A DNA stretch of 64,000 nt from positions 1-64,000 of the IMG/VR virus record IMGVR_UViG_3300033153_006492. One strand, written 5' to 3'. Within the stretch, counting starts at the first letter, position 1, and each line of letters begins with the position of its first letter. The position numbers and the translations under genes are program-made. Positions 19,351-28,354 of the stretch are shown piece by piece. The DNA is from a virus. Below the pieces are notes generated by a model, which saw nothing but the letters and a program-made list of their open reading frames with translations, was not told the origin of the DNA and did no database searches.

Positions 19351-22044
19351 ATGGCTAAAAGTAAGAAACGTATTGAAGAAACTCGACGAGCTAAAGTTAT
19401 GAAATGGAAGTCGAAATTTAAAGCAAAACGAGTAGATAAATCTATCCATGAAAATCAAATATTATATGATATGGCTGGAACTGATCATTGGGAAGATCAT
19501 TTACAAGCCGGTCATACTCCCTGGTCTAAAGCTGGAGAATCTGTATTGAATGATAATAGATTGGTTGATAATCGAGCAAAAGAACATGATAGATCGGCTG
19601 CATCTATGCGACCTATGTTACAAGATGGAGCACCAAGATGGTCATATTCATTAACGGACAAAACAGGATATGCAATGTATCAAATGGATAATCAGCACTG
19701 GATACCTTATATGGAAAAACAAGGTTGGGTTGAGGTTACACGTAATGATAAAAATGTTGTTGAAACGGTTCAATTTAATGCAGCAATGTATAACGATGAA
19801 ATAGTATTTTTTGAAAAAGATCCGGATTATATTCCACCTGCTGATGATTCACCACACAAAAGAAGTTTGAAGTTGGCTGTATTTCCCGATGGTCATATGG
19901 AAGATCTTTCGGACAGAGAAAATTATGAAAAGATTTTATTTACTCCATTATTGACCTTTGCGATTGAAAGTCTTTTAAATGACAGTGAAGTACGACAAGA
20001 ATATTTACAAGATAGAGGTTCAAATAGAGCCGCGAAAAGAAAATATTTTAGAGTAATGTTAAAATATTTTGGTCGTAATGGAATAAAATTAAATAAACAA
20101 AGAGTAAATGAGTTGTGTTTTCTTTTGGGTATGACGACAGGTACCGGAAAAACTGAACAATTTATTAATTATGCTATATGGGCTACCCGTCATTTTGGAA
20201 TGCCGAATATCCATCTTATAGTGTCTCCATGGCCGGATACTTTGAAGGAATTTCAAGGTCGGGTAAATAAATGGCAAGATTTTATAGATGAATCTGTTGA
20301 ATACATTGATTCTAAAAAGTTTTCCAATAAAAGTAAAATTGAAATACTGAATTATGATAAGAACAAAATATATTTGATTGGTGTTTCGATGCAAGATATT
20401 AAAATGAAGATGGTTGATAAAAAGGGTGGAAAACAAATAGTTGAGATTAACGATGTAAATGAATTTGTAACTGAGGTTTTTGAGAAAAGATTTTCAAACT
20501 TAGCAGATTATAAATTTGGGTTGTTGGGGATTGATGAAGCCCACTTTGGGACTCGGACAACTCGCTGGCAAGAGGTTCAAACAAGAATTAATTATCAAGC
20601 GTCAGTTTTCATAACTGCTACACCACATGATTATCTCGCTGATTCATATTTTCCAGATGAATTTCGGTTTTTATATTCTTATGAAGATATAATGGCAGCT
20701 AAAATAAATGGCGAAAAATGGGCAGAAGTATTTCCTACAAGAGATCTTTATATGTTGAACATTGCTTCAGCAGTTTTAATGTATAGAGAACGTGGCTACT
20801 CATTACCAGAAGATTTTAACTTTGAAAAGTTGTTCGATTATGATAAAAATAATGTTGACAATGGACATTATGGGTTTAAATACGGATCTGTGTTGGTTGA
20901 ATTGTTTAAAGAAATGTTTAAAACTGGTGATGGTCAACTTACTATAACTGGATTAAATGGTTTGTGTGATTTTTCTAAAAATCATGGTATAATGTCTGTT
21001 CCAACAGGTGATAGTGACGCTGTGGTTCGCGCATTAAAGAATCTTTTAATAAGAGATATACATACAATATTTGGGAAAAATGCCGACGAATCGAAAAGAA
21101 CTAAAATCTTCACGAAGGCTGATAATAAAATCAGTGAAATACAAGATTTTACTGATAAAAATGCCATTGGTGGAACATGGAAGAGTTTGACATTAACTTG
21201 TAATCGTTGGTTAACTGGTGTAGATGTTCCGGCGTGGGGATATTTGGTACTTCTTAGGTCTATTAAGGACATCAAATTACAAGAACAATCATTTGGTCGC
21301 GTGAATCGTCCAGTTTGTGAAAAGGGTATAATTATGAAGCCCAATTGTGCGATTTTTATTGCTGATCCTGAATATACCATTTCATTATCAACAAAAGCGT
21401 GGAGTGATTCAATGAAACACGGGATTAGTATAGAAGCAATGGCGAGGGAAATGTATAGAACATATCCGGTATTTTATGGAGATGGTAATGGTTGGATAAA
21501 AGCCGATGAAGAATATGTATTGAAACTTATCGTTGATAGTGATCCATGTGGAATACGAACATTGAGAAATTTACATAAGTTTGATTTGACAAATAGAGAA
21601 ATACCTTCTGAAGAAGAAGAATTGATAAAATCTTTAACTTTAAAAGATAGCCAAAAATCAGTTTTCACAAAAAAGAAAAATAAAAATGGAACTGATAAAG
21701 CTAAGACTTTTGTTAATTTGGAAAGATTCCAAAAAGCTAATAAAAAGGAAAAAGATCCGAATAAAATGTACAAATTGTTGTTGAGGGAATTTATTATACG
21801 GATACCCGAATTACTTGAGCTAACTAATTGGAAAGTAAAATCAATTGGAGAGTTATTCAATTTAACTACGATTGAACAACATGGTATTGAAATGTCAATG
21901 GATGAAGCACTGGATTTTGATAGAATGATAATGGTAAGAGCTATTGAGCACCGAATTGTGGATGTTTTTGAGTATGATAGATGGATTGAAATATATATCC
22001 AAACAATGAAAAAAGATGAATTTTTTCGGAAATTACTTGAGTAA
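19351..22044 (+). CDS. SF2 helicase, restriction-translocase type (897 aa)
   Basis: Walker A TTGTGKT at 262-268, DEAH at 395-398, 'TATP' motif III soon after, and a motif VI-like 'SFGRVNRP' around 650, so both RecA-like domains are present. The N-terminal ~250 residues are not recognised; no nuclease motif was found in them. The helicase layout resembles translocases of type I, III and ISP restriction enzymes. Its neighbours are methyltransferase halves and a PD-(D/E)XK nuclease, which supports a restriction or DNA-modification role. Confidence 0.8.
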   Translation: MAKSKKRIEETRRAKVMKWKSKFKAKRVDKSIHENQILYDMAGTDHWEDHLQAGHTPWSKAGESVLNDNRLVDNRAKEHDRSAASMRPMLQDGAPRWSYSLTDKTGYAMYQMDNQHWIPYMEKQGWVEVTRNDKNVVETVQFNAAMYNDEIVFFEKDPDYIPPADDSPHKRSLKLAVFPDGHMEDLSDRENYEKILFTPLLTFAIESLLNDSEVRQEYLQDRGSNRAAKRKYFRVMLKYFGRNGIKLNKQRVNELCFLLGMTTGTGKTEQFINYAIWATRHFGMPNIHLIVSPWPDTLKEFQGRVNKWQDFIDESVEYIDSKKFSNKSKIEILNYDKNKIYLIGVSMQDIKMKMVDKKGGKQIVEINDVNEFVTEVFEKRFSNLADYKFGLLGIDEAHFGTRTTRWQEVQTRINYQASVFITATPHDYLADSYFPDEFRFLYSYEDIMAAKINGEKWAEVFPTRDLYMLNIASAVLMYRERGYSLPEDFNFEKLFDYDKNNVDNGHYGFKYGSVLVELFKEMFKTGDGQLTITGLNGLCDFSKNHGIMSVPTGDSDAVVRALKNLLIRDIHTIFGKNADESKRTKIFTKADNKISEIQDFTDKNAIGGTWKSLTLTCNRWLTGVDVPAWGYLVLLRSIKDIKLQEQSFGRVNRPVCEKGIIMKPNCAIFIADPEYTISLSTKAWSDSMKHGISIEAMAREMYRTYPVFYGDGNGWIKADEEYVLKLIVDSDPCGIRTLRNLHKFDLTNREIPSEEEELIKSLTLKDSQKSVFTKKKNKNGTDKAKTFVNLERFQKANKKEKDPNKMYKLLLREFIIRIPELLELTNWKVKSIGELFNLTTIEQHGIEMSMDEALDFDRMIMVRAIEHRIVDVFEYDRWIEIYIQTMKKDEFFRKLLE

Positions 22045-22085
22045 TACGAAAATTTTGTATATTATAGTATAAAAAAGGAATATTT

Positions 22086-23312
22086 ATGCAAGCATTATTA
22101 GATTTACGAGAAAGCCGGTATGCTGAAACATACACCAACAAAAAAGATGGATTGATTATGGATTCAGAAATTTTAATAGATGAATTTCGTGACGCAAAAG
22201 CTGCTGATGTATTATTTGATAAACTCGTATTAATGAACAATTTGCGTATAATTATTACTGAAAAAATGGGGAACTTTTCTCATTTTGTAATGTTAAACCT
22301 ATTGAAGAGAGGCTTGACAGAAAAACAAATTATTGAAGATATTCTTTATATTGAATGTCTTGAGAAAAGAGGAATTATATTAACTAAAAATCTTATAAAT
22401 CCACAAAATAAGTTTAGTGATAATATTGTATTATATGAAGGAAAATCAATGGAAAAAAAGGGGAGTATAGTGTTACAAAATCCACCCTATAACAAATCAA
22501 AGGGTGAACATTCAGGTATGGGTAATGCTCTTGCATGGACGAGTCATGTAGAGCAACGTAAAGCTGAAGTTATATCAGGTGGTTATTGTTTAAATGTACA
22601 TCCTGCTGGATTAAGAAAACCTGACAATAAGTTAGGTAGAGAAATGTTTGAAAATCAAATAGATTATATGGAAGTACATAATCTTGCTGATGGTCATAGA
22701 ACATTTCGTGCTGGGACTCGATATGATTGGTATATATGGCAAAATAGTATATGGAAAACTAAAACAGAATATCGTGATGAAGATGGTATAACTCATTTTA
22801 TTGATTTGAGAGAATGGCCATTTGTTCCAAATTGTTCGTTTGATTTAGTAAAACGAATTATTGATTTTGATGCTGTTGTAGATTTTAACGGTAGTTATAA
22901 CGGTAGAGTAATATTTAGTGAACATTATAAGCCAGGGAAAAATAATGTGTATTTGTCGGATGTGGAAACTGATGTGCATAAACATAAAGTGATTCATACT
23001 ATTTATGTCGGTGAAAAGAAAGAGCCTAAAGTTTATTTTAGTTCTACAAATGAATTGGGTGATTTTTGTACTAAAAAGGTTATTGTTGGGGAAAATGGTA
23101 ATGTGATGGCGGATTTTACCGGAAATTTGTTGTTGTCACAAAATGCGTTTGCCATTCCTACAAAAACTAATAAAGATACTGAAGATTTGGTCAAATTTTT
23201 TCATTCAAATGAGTGGAATGAAATAAGAAGAGCAACTTCTTGGAGTAATTTTAGAGTTGTATGGAGAATGTTTAAATATTGTAAACCTAATTTTTGGAGA
23301 GAGTTTATATAA
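22086..23312 (+). CDS. Adenine methyltransferase half with NPPY motif (408 aa)
   Basis: NPPY motif IV (residues 132-135) marks an N6-adenine DNA methyltransferase. The following ~270 residues look like the rest of the catalytic domain plus a target-recognition region. No SAM-binding motif I (F-x-G-x-G type) is visible; that motif is in the next gene. In type ISP and Eco57I-like enzymes both lie in one chain with motif I first. Here they are separate and in reverse order. The stop overlaps the next start. Confidence 0.75.
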   Translation: MQALLDLRESRYAETYTNKKDGLIMDSEILIDEFRDAKAADVLFDKLVLMNNLRIIITEKMGNFSHFVMLNLLKRGLTEKQIIEDILYIECLEKRGIILTKNLINPQNKFSDNIVLYEGKSMEKKGSIVLQNPPYNKSKGEHSGMGNALAWTSHVEQRKAEVISGGYCLNVHPAGLRKPDNKLGREMFENQIDYMEVHNLADGHRTFRAGTRYDWYIWQNSIWKTKTEYRDEDGITHFIDLREWPFVPNCSFDLVKRIIDFDAVVDFNGSYNGRVIFSEHYKPGKNNVYLSDVETDVHKHKVIHTIYVGEKKEPKVYFSSTNELGDFCTKKVIVGENGNVMADFTGNLLLSQNAFAIPTKTNKDTEDLVKFFHSNEWNEIRRATSWSNFRVVWRMFKYCKPNFWREFI

Positions 23313-23863
23313 TGGGTATTACAATAGAAGAAAAAATACAAAAACACTTGGACGATAAATATAATACGATAGAAAAAGTAAAAACTTATGGTGAAGTTTT
23401 TACCCCGTTTTGGTTGATACGTGAAATGTTAGACAAAGTACCAAAAGATGTGTGGAAAAACCCACATGAAACATGGCTTGATCCATGTGCTGGACTTGGT
23501 AATTTCCATTGCATAGTATTGGAAAGATTATTAATTAGTTTGTCTGATTGGGAATCTGATATAGAAAAACGTTATAAACATATCATTGAGAAACAATTGT
23601 ATTTCATTGAATTAAATCCTAAATCTGTAAAATTTATAGAAGAAATATTTAATCCTGAAAAGAAGTATAAAATGAACCTTGTATGTGCTGATTCATTAGA
23701 TCCTGATCATCCTGGTTGGGATGAAGTTGGTTATATGTGGGATGAAGACGATAAAGAAATAATAAAAAGTCGTAGAGAATATAAAAAGGTATTTGAACGT
23801 AAACAGGTTAAAAAAATTGAAATAGAAGTAGACGAAGATACGGAATTATATAGGAAAGAATGA
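23312..23863 (+). CDS. Methyltransferase half with SAM motif I (183 aa)
   Basis: Start at 23312 (ATG overlapping the previous TAA); an upstream TTG is less likely. 'YGEVFTPFWLIREMLD' and 'DPCAGLGNF' from D57 are the classical start and motif I of N6-adenine methyltransferases of the type I/ISP class. Motif IV is absent here and present in the gene before, so the two proteins probably assemble into one enzyme. Confidence 0.8.
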   Translation: MGITIEEKIQKHLDDKYNTIEKVKTYGEVFTPFWLIREMLDKVPKDVWKNPHETWLDPCAGLGNFHCIVLERLLISLSDWESDIEKRYKHIIEKQLYFIELNPKSVKFIEEIFNPEKKYKMNLVCADSLDPDHPGWDEVGYMWDEDDKEIIKSRREYKKVFERKQVKKIEIEVDEDTELYRKE

Positions 23864-23906
23864 ATTTTGATATTGAAAACCGTAAACTTATTAGAGAGGA
23901 CTACTC

Positions 23907-24470
23907 GTGAATTTATTTGAATATAGATTGGATTTTGTAGCGTTATTTTTAGTTCACTTCAACGAAAAACTGCGACAACTTATGGATGTGTTTGAAATAG
24001 ATAATTGGGAGGATTTTCTGGTTGAAGAGGACGAGAAACAACGGACATCGAAGAGGGCTTCATTTTTATCACCGATGGTAGATTTGTGTATACAGAAGGC
24101 TGCTAAGGAATTAAAATTAGATTGGAAATTTATTGCTGGTGATGGATTTGATAGTATTTTAGAAGGTGAACAAATAGAACATAAATTCTCATTATCGACT
24201 GGGAATTCTTGGACTGGTCATCCATATTCAAATAAAGTTCCAAAACACTTATTAATAAAAACAGAAATATCTAATAATATATTAGACAAATTATTTATCG
24301 GAGTGGTTGAATTGGGTGATATGAATTACAGATCATCGGCTAATGGTACAAGTAGTTTTTCAAGCATAAAGATACACAACGATGATTTGGAACGCTGTAA
24401 TTTGCTATATGGTGGTCTACAACCTAAGATAAAATGGTGTAATGTTATTCCTCATTGTGTTGGAACTTAA
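23907..24470 (+). CDS. PD-(D/E)XK nuclease (187 aa)
   Basis: D82 followed by E91-H-K93 fits the D-x(n)-ExK catalytic signature on a beta-hairpin. 'FLSPMVDLCIQKAAKEL' and 'GDGFDSIL' surround it, as in restriction endonucleases with this fold. Directly after the split methyltransferase, consistent with a restriction-modification module. ATG after GAGGACTACTC. The following intergenic region has the next late-type promoter. Confidence 0.7.
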   Translation: MNLFEYRLDFVALFLVHFNEKLRQLMDVFEIDNWEDFLVEEDEKQRTSKRASFLSPMVDLCIQKAAKELKLDWKFIAGDGFDSILEGEQIEHKFSLSTGNSWTGHPYSNKVPKHLLIKTEISNNILDKLFIGVVELGDMNYRSSANGTSSFSSIKIHNDDLERCNLLYGGLQPKIKWCNVIPHCVGT

Positions 24471-24485
24471 TCGAGTTTCCAGCGT

Positions 24486-24498
24486 TTATATATTTATA
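24486..24498 (+). promoter_or_regulatory. Candidate late promoter TTATATATTTATA
   Basis: Exact match to the shared 13-mer, 46 nt before the ATG at 24545. Confidence 0.6.
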
Positions 24499-24544
24499 CT
24501 AAAGGGTTATTACCCAATCTATATTATCATAAGGAGATATATAA

Positions 24545-24727
24545 ATGCGATTAAAGAAGAATGTGTTAGAAATTACAGATAAAATGGAAACATTATTAGA
24601 GGCATCATCGGGTGCTATGAAAAAACATACCATTACACCTGATCAATTATATAAAAATCTTGTTCAATTACAGAAAGATTTAGAACGTGCGGTTGTTTTA
24701 ATTAAGCGTGAACCTTCTGAGCAATAA
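24545..24727 (+). CDS. Small coiled-coil protein (60 aa)
   Basis: ATG after AAGGAGATATATAA. All-helical and charged, with heptad-like spacing near residues 35-55. Probably works with the membrane coiled-coil protein encoded 2 nt downstream. Confidence 0.6.
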   Translation: MRLKKNVLEITDKMETLLEASSGAMKKHTITPDQLYKNLVQLQKDLERAVVLIKREPSEQ

Positions 24728-24729
24728 TT

Positions 24730-26172
24730 ATGCCATTAATTAAAACAGAGAGTAGATTTTTTATATTTCTTGTCGCTATAGCCGCCACATCAGTTGCAAC
24801 GTGGGCTGCTATATTTTCGGTTACAGGATTATCAATGTTATATTCTGGAGCATTGGTATATGTAGCAATAGCGATGGGAGTATTAGAATTTGCCAAGATA
24901 ATAGTAGCATCATATTTATATCGTCATTGGGAAGATACAGCGAAGTGGTTAAGAGCATATTTAACGACTGCTTTAATTTTATTAATGTTGATTACGTCTG
25001 GTGGTATTTATGGGTATCTTACTAACAGCTATCAGGGTGCAACACTTGGTTTAGATAAGATAAATTCCCAAACACAAGTATTTGAACGAATGAAGGTAAA
25101 TTTAGTTGCTGAACGTGAACGATTAACTGGTGATATAGCAACATTAAGAAGCGAACGACAATCGACAATAGAAAATCGAAACGCTGAAATTGCTGCTAAC
25201 AATATGGCTACAGATTCTTCATCAGTAAAATATAGGGCTTGGAGAAATGGACAAGTTCACAAAAGGTATAATGTTGAATTAACGAATATAGATAGTAACG
25301 TTTCTAAGTATGTAACGAATTTGGATTCAACGAATGTGCGAATATCAAGAGCGGAACAGACGATATCTGATAAAAAATTAGAATTGATTGATACAGGAAT
25401 TGATGTTGGGCCTCTTGTGTATTTATCGAGAATGTTCAATACCAGTATGGATTCAGTTATGAAATGGTTTACTCTTGTGATTGTATTTGTATTCGATCCA
25501 TTGGCTATTGCTCTTGTGTTGGCTTTAAATGCTATCATTGTTCGTAAACAAGAAACACAATATACAATAGGAGTTGATCCAGCAATACCGGGAAGTGATA
25601 CTACTGCTATTGTAGTTGGTACTGTTGAAGAAGACGAAATCAAAGTAGCACTTGATTCAATCACATTGGAAGATGAAACTGATGATATATTTGAAGATGC
25701 AAAACCTGTCGAACAAGCATTTGAAGATATAAAGGAACGAATTGATGAACGACCAAGATTCAGTGAGCCGAATAAAAAAGTAGTATCAATACCAGACAAT
25801 GAATTGATTGGTATTTCGATGGTCAAAGAAGGTGGAGAACCTATAACAGAAGTTGAAACAATTGAACCATATGAATATTCTCAACGACCAGACATAGAAT
25901 CTCAAAGTATATTACAAGAATTTGTTGATGTACAACCTATGAAGGCTCCAACTGATGTTGAATTTAATACTGATTTTGGTGATCCTGAAGAACAATATAA
26001 CAAGGACATAGAACCAGAAGAAACAATAACAGAACAAGAAATAACAGATACATTTGAAGATTCTGCACGTGAAATGAGAAAGAAACAATTTGGACAAGTA
26101 TCAAATGTAGTTTATGAATCAGGTGGAACAGTAACAGTAGATCATTCTATTCAAGAAGATGGAGAGGTGTAA
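24730..26172 (+). CDS. Membrane protein with coiled coil (480 aa)
   Basis: Four hydrophobic helices: ~10-32, 36-60, 75-98 and, after a long coiled-coil section (~110-225), one at ~245-270. The C-terminal ~200 residues are acidic and low-complexity. Similar large membrane proteins occur in T4-like marine phages, without known function. Late-type promoter upstream. The last 120 residues read as disordered. Confidence 0.65.
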   Translation: MPLIKTESRFFIFLVAIAATSVATWAAIFSVTGLSMLYSGALVYVAIAMGVLEFAKIIVASYLYRHWEDTAKWLRAYLTTALILLMLITSGGIYGYLTNSYQGATLGLDKINSQTQVFERMKVNLVAERERLTGDIATLRSERQSTIENRNAEIAANNMATDSSSVKYRAWRNGQVHKRYNVELTNIDSNVSKYVTNLDSTNVRISRAEQTISDKKLELIDTGIDVGPLVYLSRMFNTSMDSVMKWFTLVIVFVFDPLAIALVLALNAIIVRKQETQYTIGVDPAIPGSDTTAIVVGTVEEDEIKVALDSITLEDETDDIFEDAKPVEQAFEDIKERIDERPRFSEPNKKVVSIPDNELIGISMVKEGGEPITEVETIEPYEYSQRPDIESQSILQEFVDVQPMKAPTDVEFNTDFGDPEEQYNKDIEPEETITEQEITDTFEDSAREMRKKQFGQVSNVVYESGGTVTVDHSIQEDGEV

Positions 26173-26173
26173 A

Positions 26174-26968
26174 ATGGCTATACCTAAAGATTTAACAGAA
26201 GGTATTGTATTAAAAAAAGATGGATTATATCGTTATAATTGGGATGATGGTCAGCATATACATACAGCTGATTCATTAGTTCGATGGTTGCGAGAACCAC
26301 TTTATATTGATGATGGTGTTACATTTGAAACATTTTTCGATCTGGTTATGCTTGAATCGGAAAAGATTTCTGATATTTTTCAATCACATTTGGGAGGGTA
26401 TGATTTGTCTGATTGGGCTGATGAATGGAATCAACCAGATAAAACTCTTGATGATGCTGAAGAAGAACAAATTGATCATGTTGAATTGCGGTGGTCTGTT
26501 GAATATCATTCTGATAATCCTGAATACGGTTTAGATGATTGGGTTGATTTTGGTGGTCGTGGGCGTATGAAGAGTAAGGAAGCATTTGGAGATGATGAAT
26601 GGCATGATACTAATTTTGGATTTTCTTTTACTCCAATCAATGAAATAAAACATTATCCATTTAAGATACGGGATGAATGGAGAATTTTTGATTGGAATTT
26701 TGATGCTAATTTAGAGTTACCATCTGAAGAACGGTATGAAGCTGGTTTTATTTTTAATAGCACAAAAGTAATGACAGTGTATGATGTAATTGGCGCTATT
26801 TTATTTGATATTTCATTTTATGGTCCTCCAACAGAACGACAAGATAAGAGTGATGAATTAACAGAACAAGTGGAACATATCAAAGAACATCCTGAAGAAT
26901 GTATAACAATGGATGTTGATGAATTCATAAAGAAAGTGGAGGAGGAGGATTTAGATGAGGAAGTATAA
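26174..26968 (+). CDS. Acidic hypothetical protein (264 aa)
   Basis: Start at 26174 is the ATG after GGAGAGGTGTAAA; the upstream in-frame ATG (26159) lies before that site. Rich in Asp, Glu and Trp, with an acidic tail (EEEDLDEE). Function unknown; may be structural. Confidence 0.6.
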   Translation: MAIPKDLTEGIVLKKDGLYRYNWDDGQHIHTADSLVRWLREPLYIDDGVTFETFFDLVMLESEKISDIFQSHLGGYDLSDWADEWNQPDKTLDDAEEEQIDHVELRWSVEYHSDNPEYGLDDWVDFGGRGRMKSKEAFGDDEWHDTNFGFSFTPINEIKHYPFKIRDEWRIFDWNFDANLELPSEERYEAGFIFNSTKVMTVYDVIGAILFDISFYGPPTERQDKSDELTEQVEHIKEHPEECITMDVDEFIKKVEEEDLDEEV

Positions 26969-27134
26969 CAGATATAGTGCTGATGAATTGAGAAACTGGA
27001 CTTGTGATGCTGAGATAGGTGGTAAATGGGTAGCAGCAAGACCGGTTGTTTTATGGGGATTTTTTCGTAGATTATCTATGGCATGGGAAGTATTCACAGG
27101 AAAATCTGATGTATTAACTTGGTACAAACAATAA
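26955..27134 (+). CDS. Hypothetical protein (59 aa)
   Basis: ATG nine bases after GGAGGAGG, overlapping the end of the previous gene by 14 nt. Basic, with one moderately hydrophobic stretch; no recognised motif. Confidence 0.6.
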   Translation: MRKYNRYSADELRNWTCDAEIGGKWVAARPVVLWGFFRRLSMAWEVFTGKSDVLTWYKQ

Positions 27135-27205
27135 AGCTTGTTCGCGAATTTCGCTTGTTCGTGTTTTCCATACAAGAGTGAAAAGCGAACACTAAAAAAT
27201 AATTT

Positions 27206-27218
27206 TTATATATTTATA
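27206..27218 (+). promoter_or_regulatory. Candidate late promoter TTATATATTTATA
   Basis: Exact match to the shared 13-mer, followed by a structured leader and the gene at 27391. Confidence 0.6.
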
Positions 27219-27239
27219 TACAAATAGATAGATAATTCA

Positions 27240-27340
27240 CATTCATTGGTCAAGAGCCTGTTGAAGGCTTTAGAATGTTTTGGACGAAACTTAATATCTG
27301 ACATCCTATACTCTGACTGTATAGGAGTTTCGTTTAAGAC
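27240..27340 (+). promoter_or_regulatory. Structured 5' leader
   Basis: Hairpin AGCCT-GTTGA-AGGCT (27255-27269), then a nested stem ACGAAACT/AGTTTCGT (27284-27333) enclosing CCTATAC/GTATAGG (27305-27325). Lies between the promoter and the ribosome binding site of 27391. Just upstream (27135-27200) is a GCTTGTTCG direct repeat with an imperfect stem. Confidence 0.45.
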
Positions 27341-27390
27341 ATAAATTGATTGGTGGATATTTTATTAACATAAAATAGAGGAGAATTGCT

Positions 27391-28194
27391 ATGAGAAAAA
27401 GAGCAAGAACCCGCCGTCTCAATACTGAGACATCACATCCTGACGTATTTTTAACAATTAACAAAAACCGTCTAAAAATTTACAATGGAAATTCCATTTT
27501 TCTTAAACATGGAGACGAGTTTGAATTAGAATTTGATAATAGAACTCGTACTAAGTGGTTAGCGAAGATTAAACTTAATGGAGAATGGGTATCTAATTCA
27601 GGGCTTGTACTTCGTCCTGGGGAACATATTTTTTTAGATACACCTAATTTAGATTCTCACGACAAACATCGGTTTAGTTTCGAAACATATGAAATAGAAA
27701 GTGGTCGAAGTCATCTTGTTCAAGAGAATGGTCGAGTTGAAGTATTTTTCCATAAACAACAACAGTTAATAGATTGGTGTGGGAGTTATACTTATACATC
27801 TCATATAGACAATACAACACTTCCTCCATTTAATTGGAGAAGTTCTGGTACTCATCATTATGATTCGAATAATGGAGATGGAGTTTCTATTAGTAATACA
27901 AGTGGACTTACATCTAATTCTGACTCTATATTGTATTGTTCTACTCCTGTTGCTGCTGCTGGTCCTCCAATGGAAGAAACAGGTAGAATTGAACAAGGTT
28001 CAGAATCTAACCAAGATTTTGTTAATTCACAAGACTCATTTGAGAGTTTTCATTCTCATTCAGTGGAATATATAATTCTTCCTGTGTCGAAGAAGTCTAC
28101 AACGATTCAGGACATCAAGCAGTATTGTTCTGGATGTGGAAAACGTCGCAAAAAGAATGATAATTTCTGCCCGAGTTGTGGAACTAAGTTTTAA
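27391..28194 (+). CDS. Protein with C-terminal zinc ribbon (267 aa)
   Basis: ATG after GAGGAGAATTGCT. The N-terminal ~110 residues look beta-rich; a Ser/Thr/Pro-rich linker (150-235) leads to a CxxC...CxxC zinc ribbon ('CSGCGKRR', 'CPSCG') at the C-terminus. Function unknown; may be a structural or nucleic-acid-binding late protein. Confidence 0.65.
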   Translation: MRKRARTRRLNTETSHPDVFLTINKNRLKIYNGNSIFLKHGDEFELEFDNRTRTKWLAKIKLNGEWVSNSGLVLRPGEHIFLDTPNLDSHDKHRFSFETYEIESGRSHLVQENGRVEVFFHKQQQLIDWCGSYTYTSHIDNTTLPPFNWRSSGTHHYDSNNGDGVSISNTSGLTSNSDSILYCSTPVAAAGPPMEETGRIEQGSESNQDFVNSQDSFESFHSHSVEYIILPVSKKSTTIQDIKQYCSGCGKRRKKNDNFCPSCGTKF

Positions 28195-28264
28195 TAGTGT
28201 TGTATAATTATATATAGAAACTATTAAAAGGTTATGTTCATAATGCCTCCGAGGTTACATTTAG

Positions 28265-28297
28265 GGCGATTTGTGATGAACAAGTCGCCTTTTTTAT
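28265..28297 (+). terminator. Rho-independent terminator
   Basis: GGCGATTTG pairs with CAAGTCGCC (one G:U), followed by TTTTTT. Confidence 0.85.
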
Positions 28298-28326
28298 TTG
28301 ACATTGAGTTGTGGATTTAGTATATT
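28298..28326 (+). promoter_or_regulatory. Early-type promoter TTGACA-N17-TATATT
   Basis: TTGACA (28298-28303), 17-bp spacer, TATATT (28321-28326), then CTG. Drives the Thg1-like gene. Confidence 0.85.
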
Positions 28327-28354
28327 CTGTAAAACTAACATAAGGGAAAATGTA

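Noticed and set aside
22037-22064. Promoter before the NPPY methyltransferase gene
   Set aside because: A TATATT is present but the nearest TTGA-like box is at 15 bp and matches poorly, unlike the uniform 17-bp sites.
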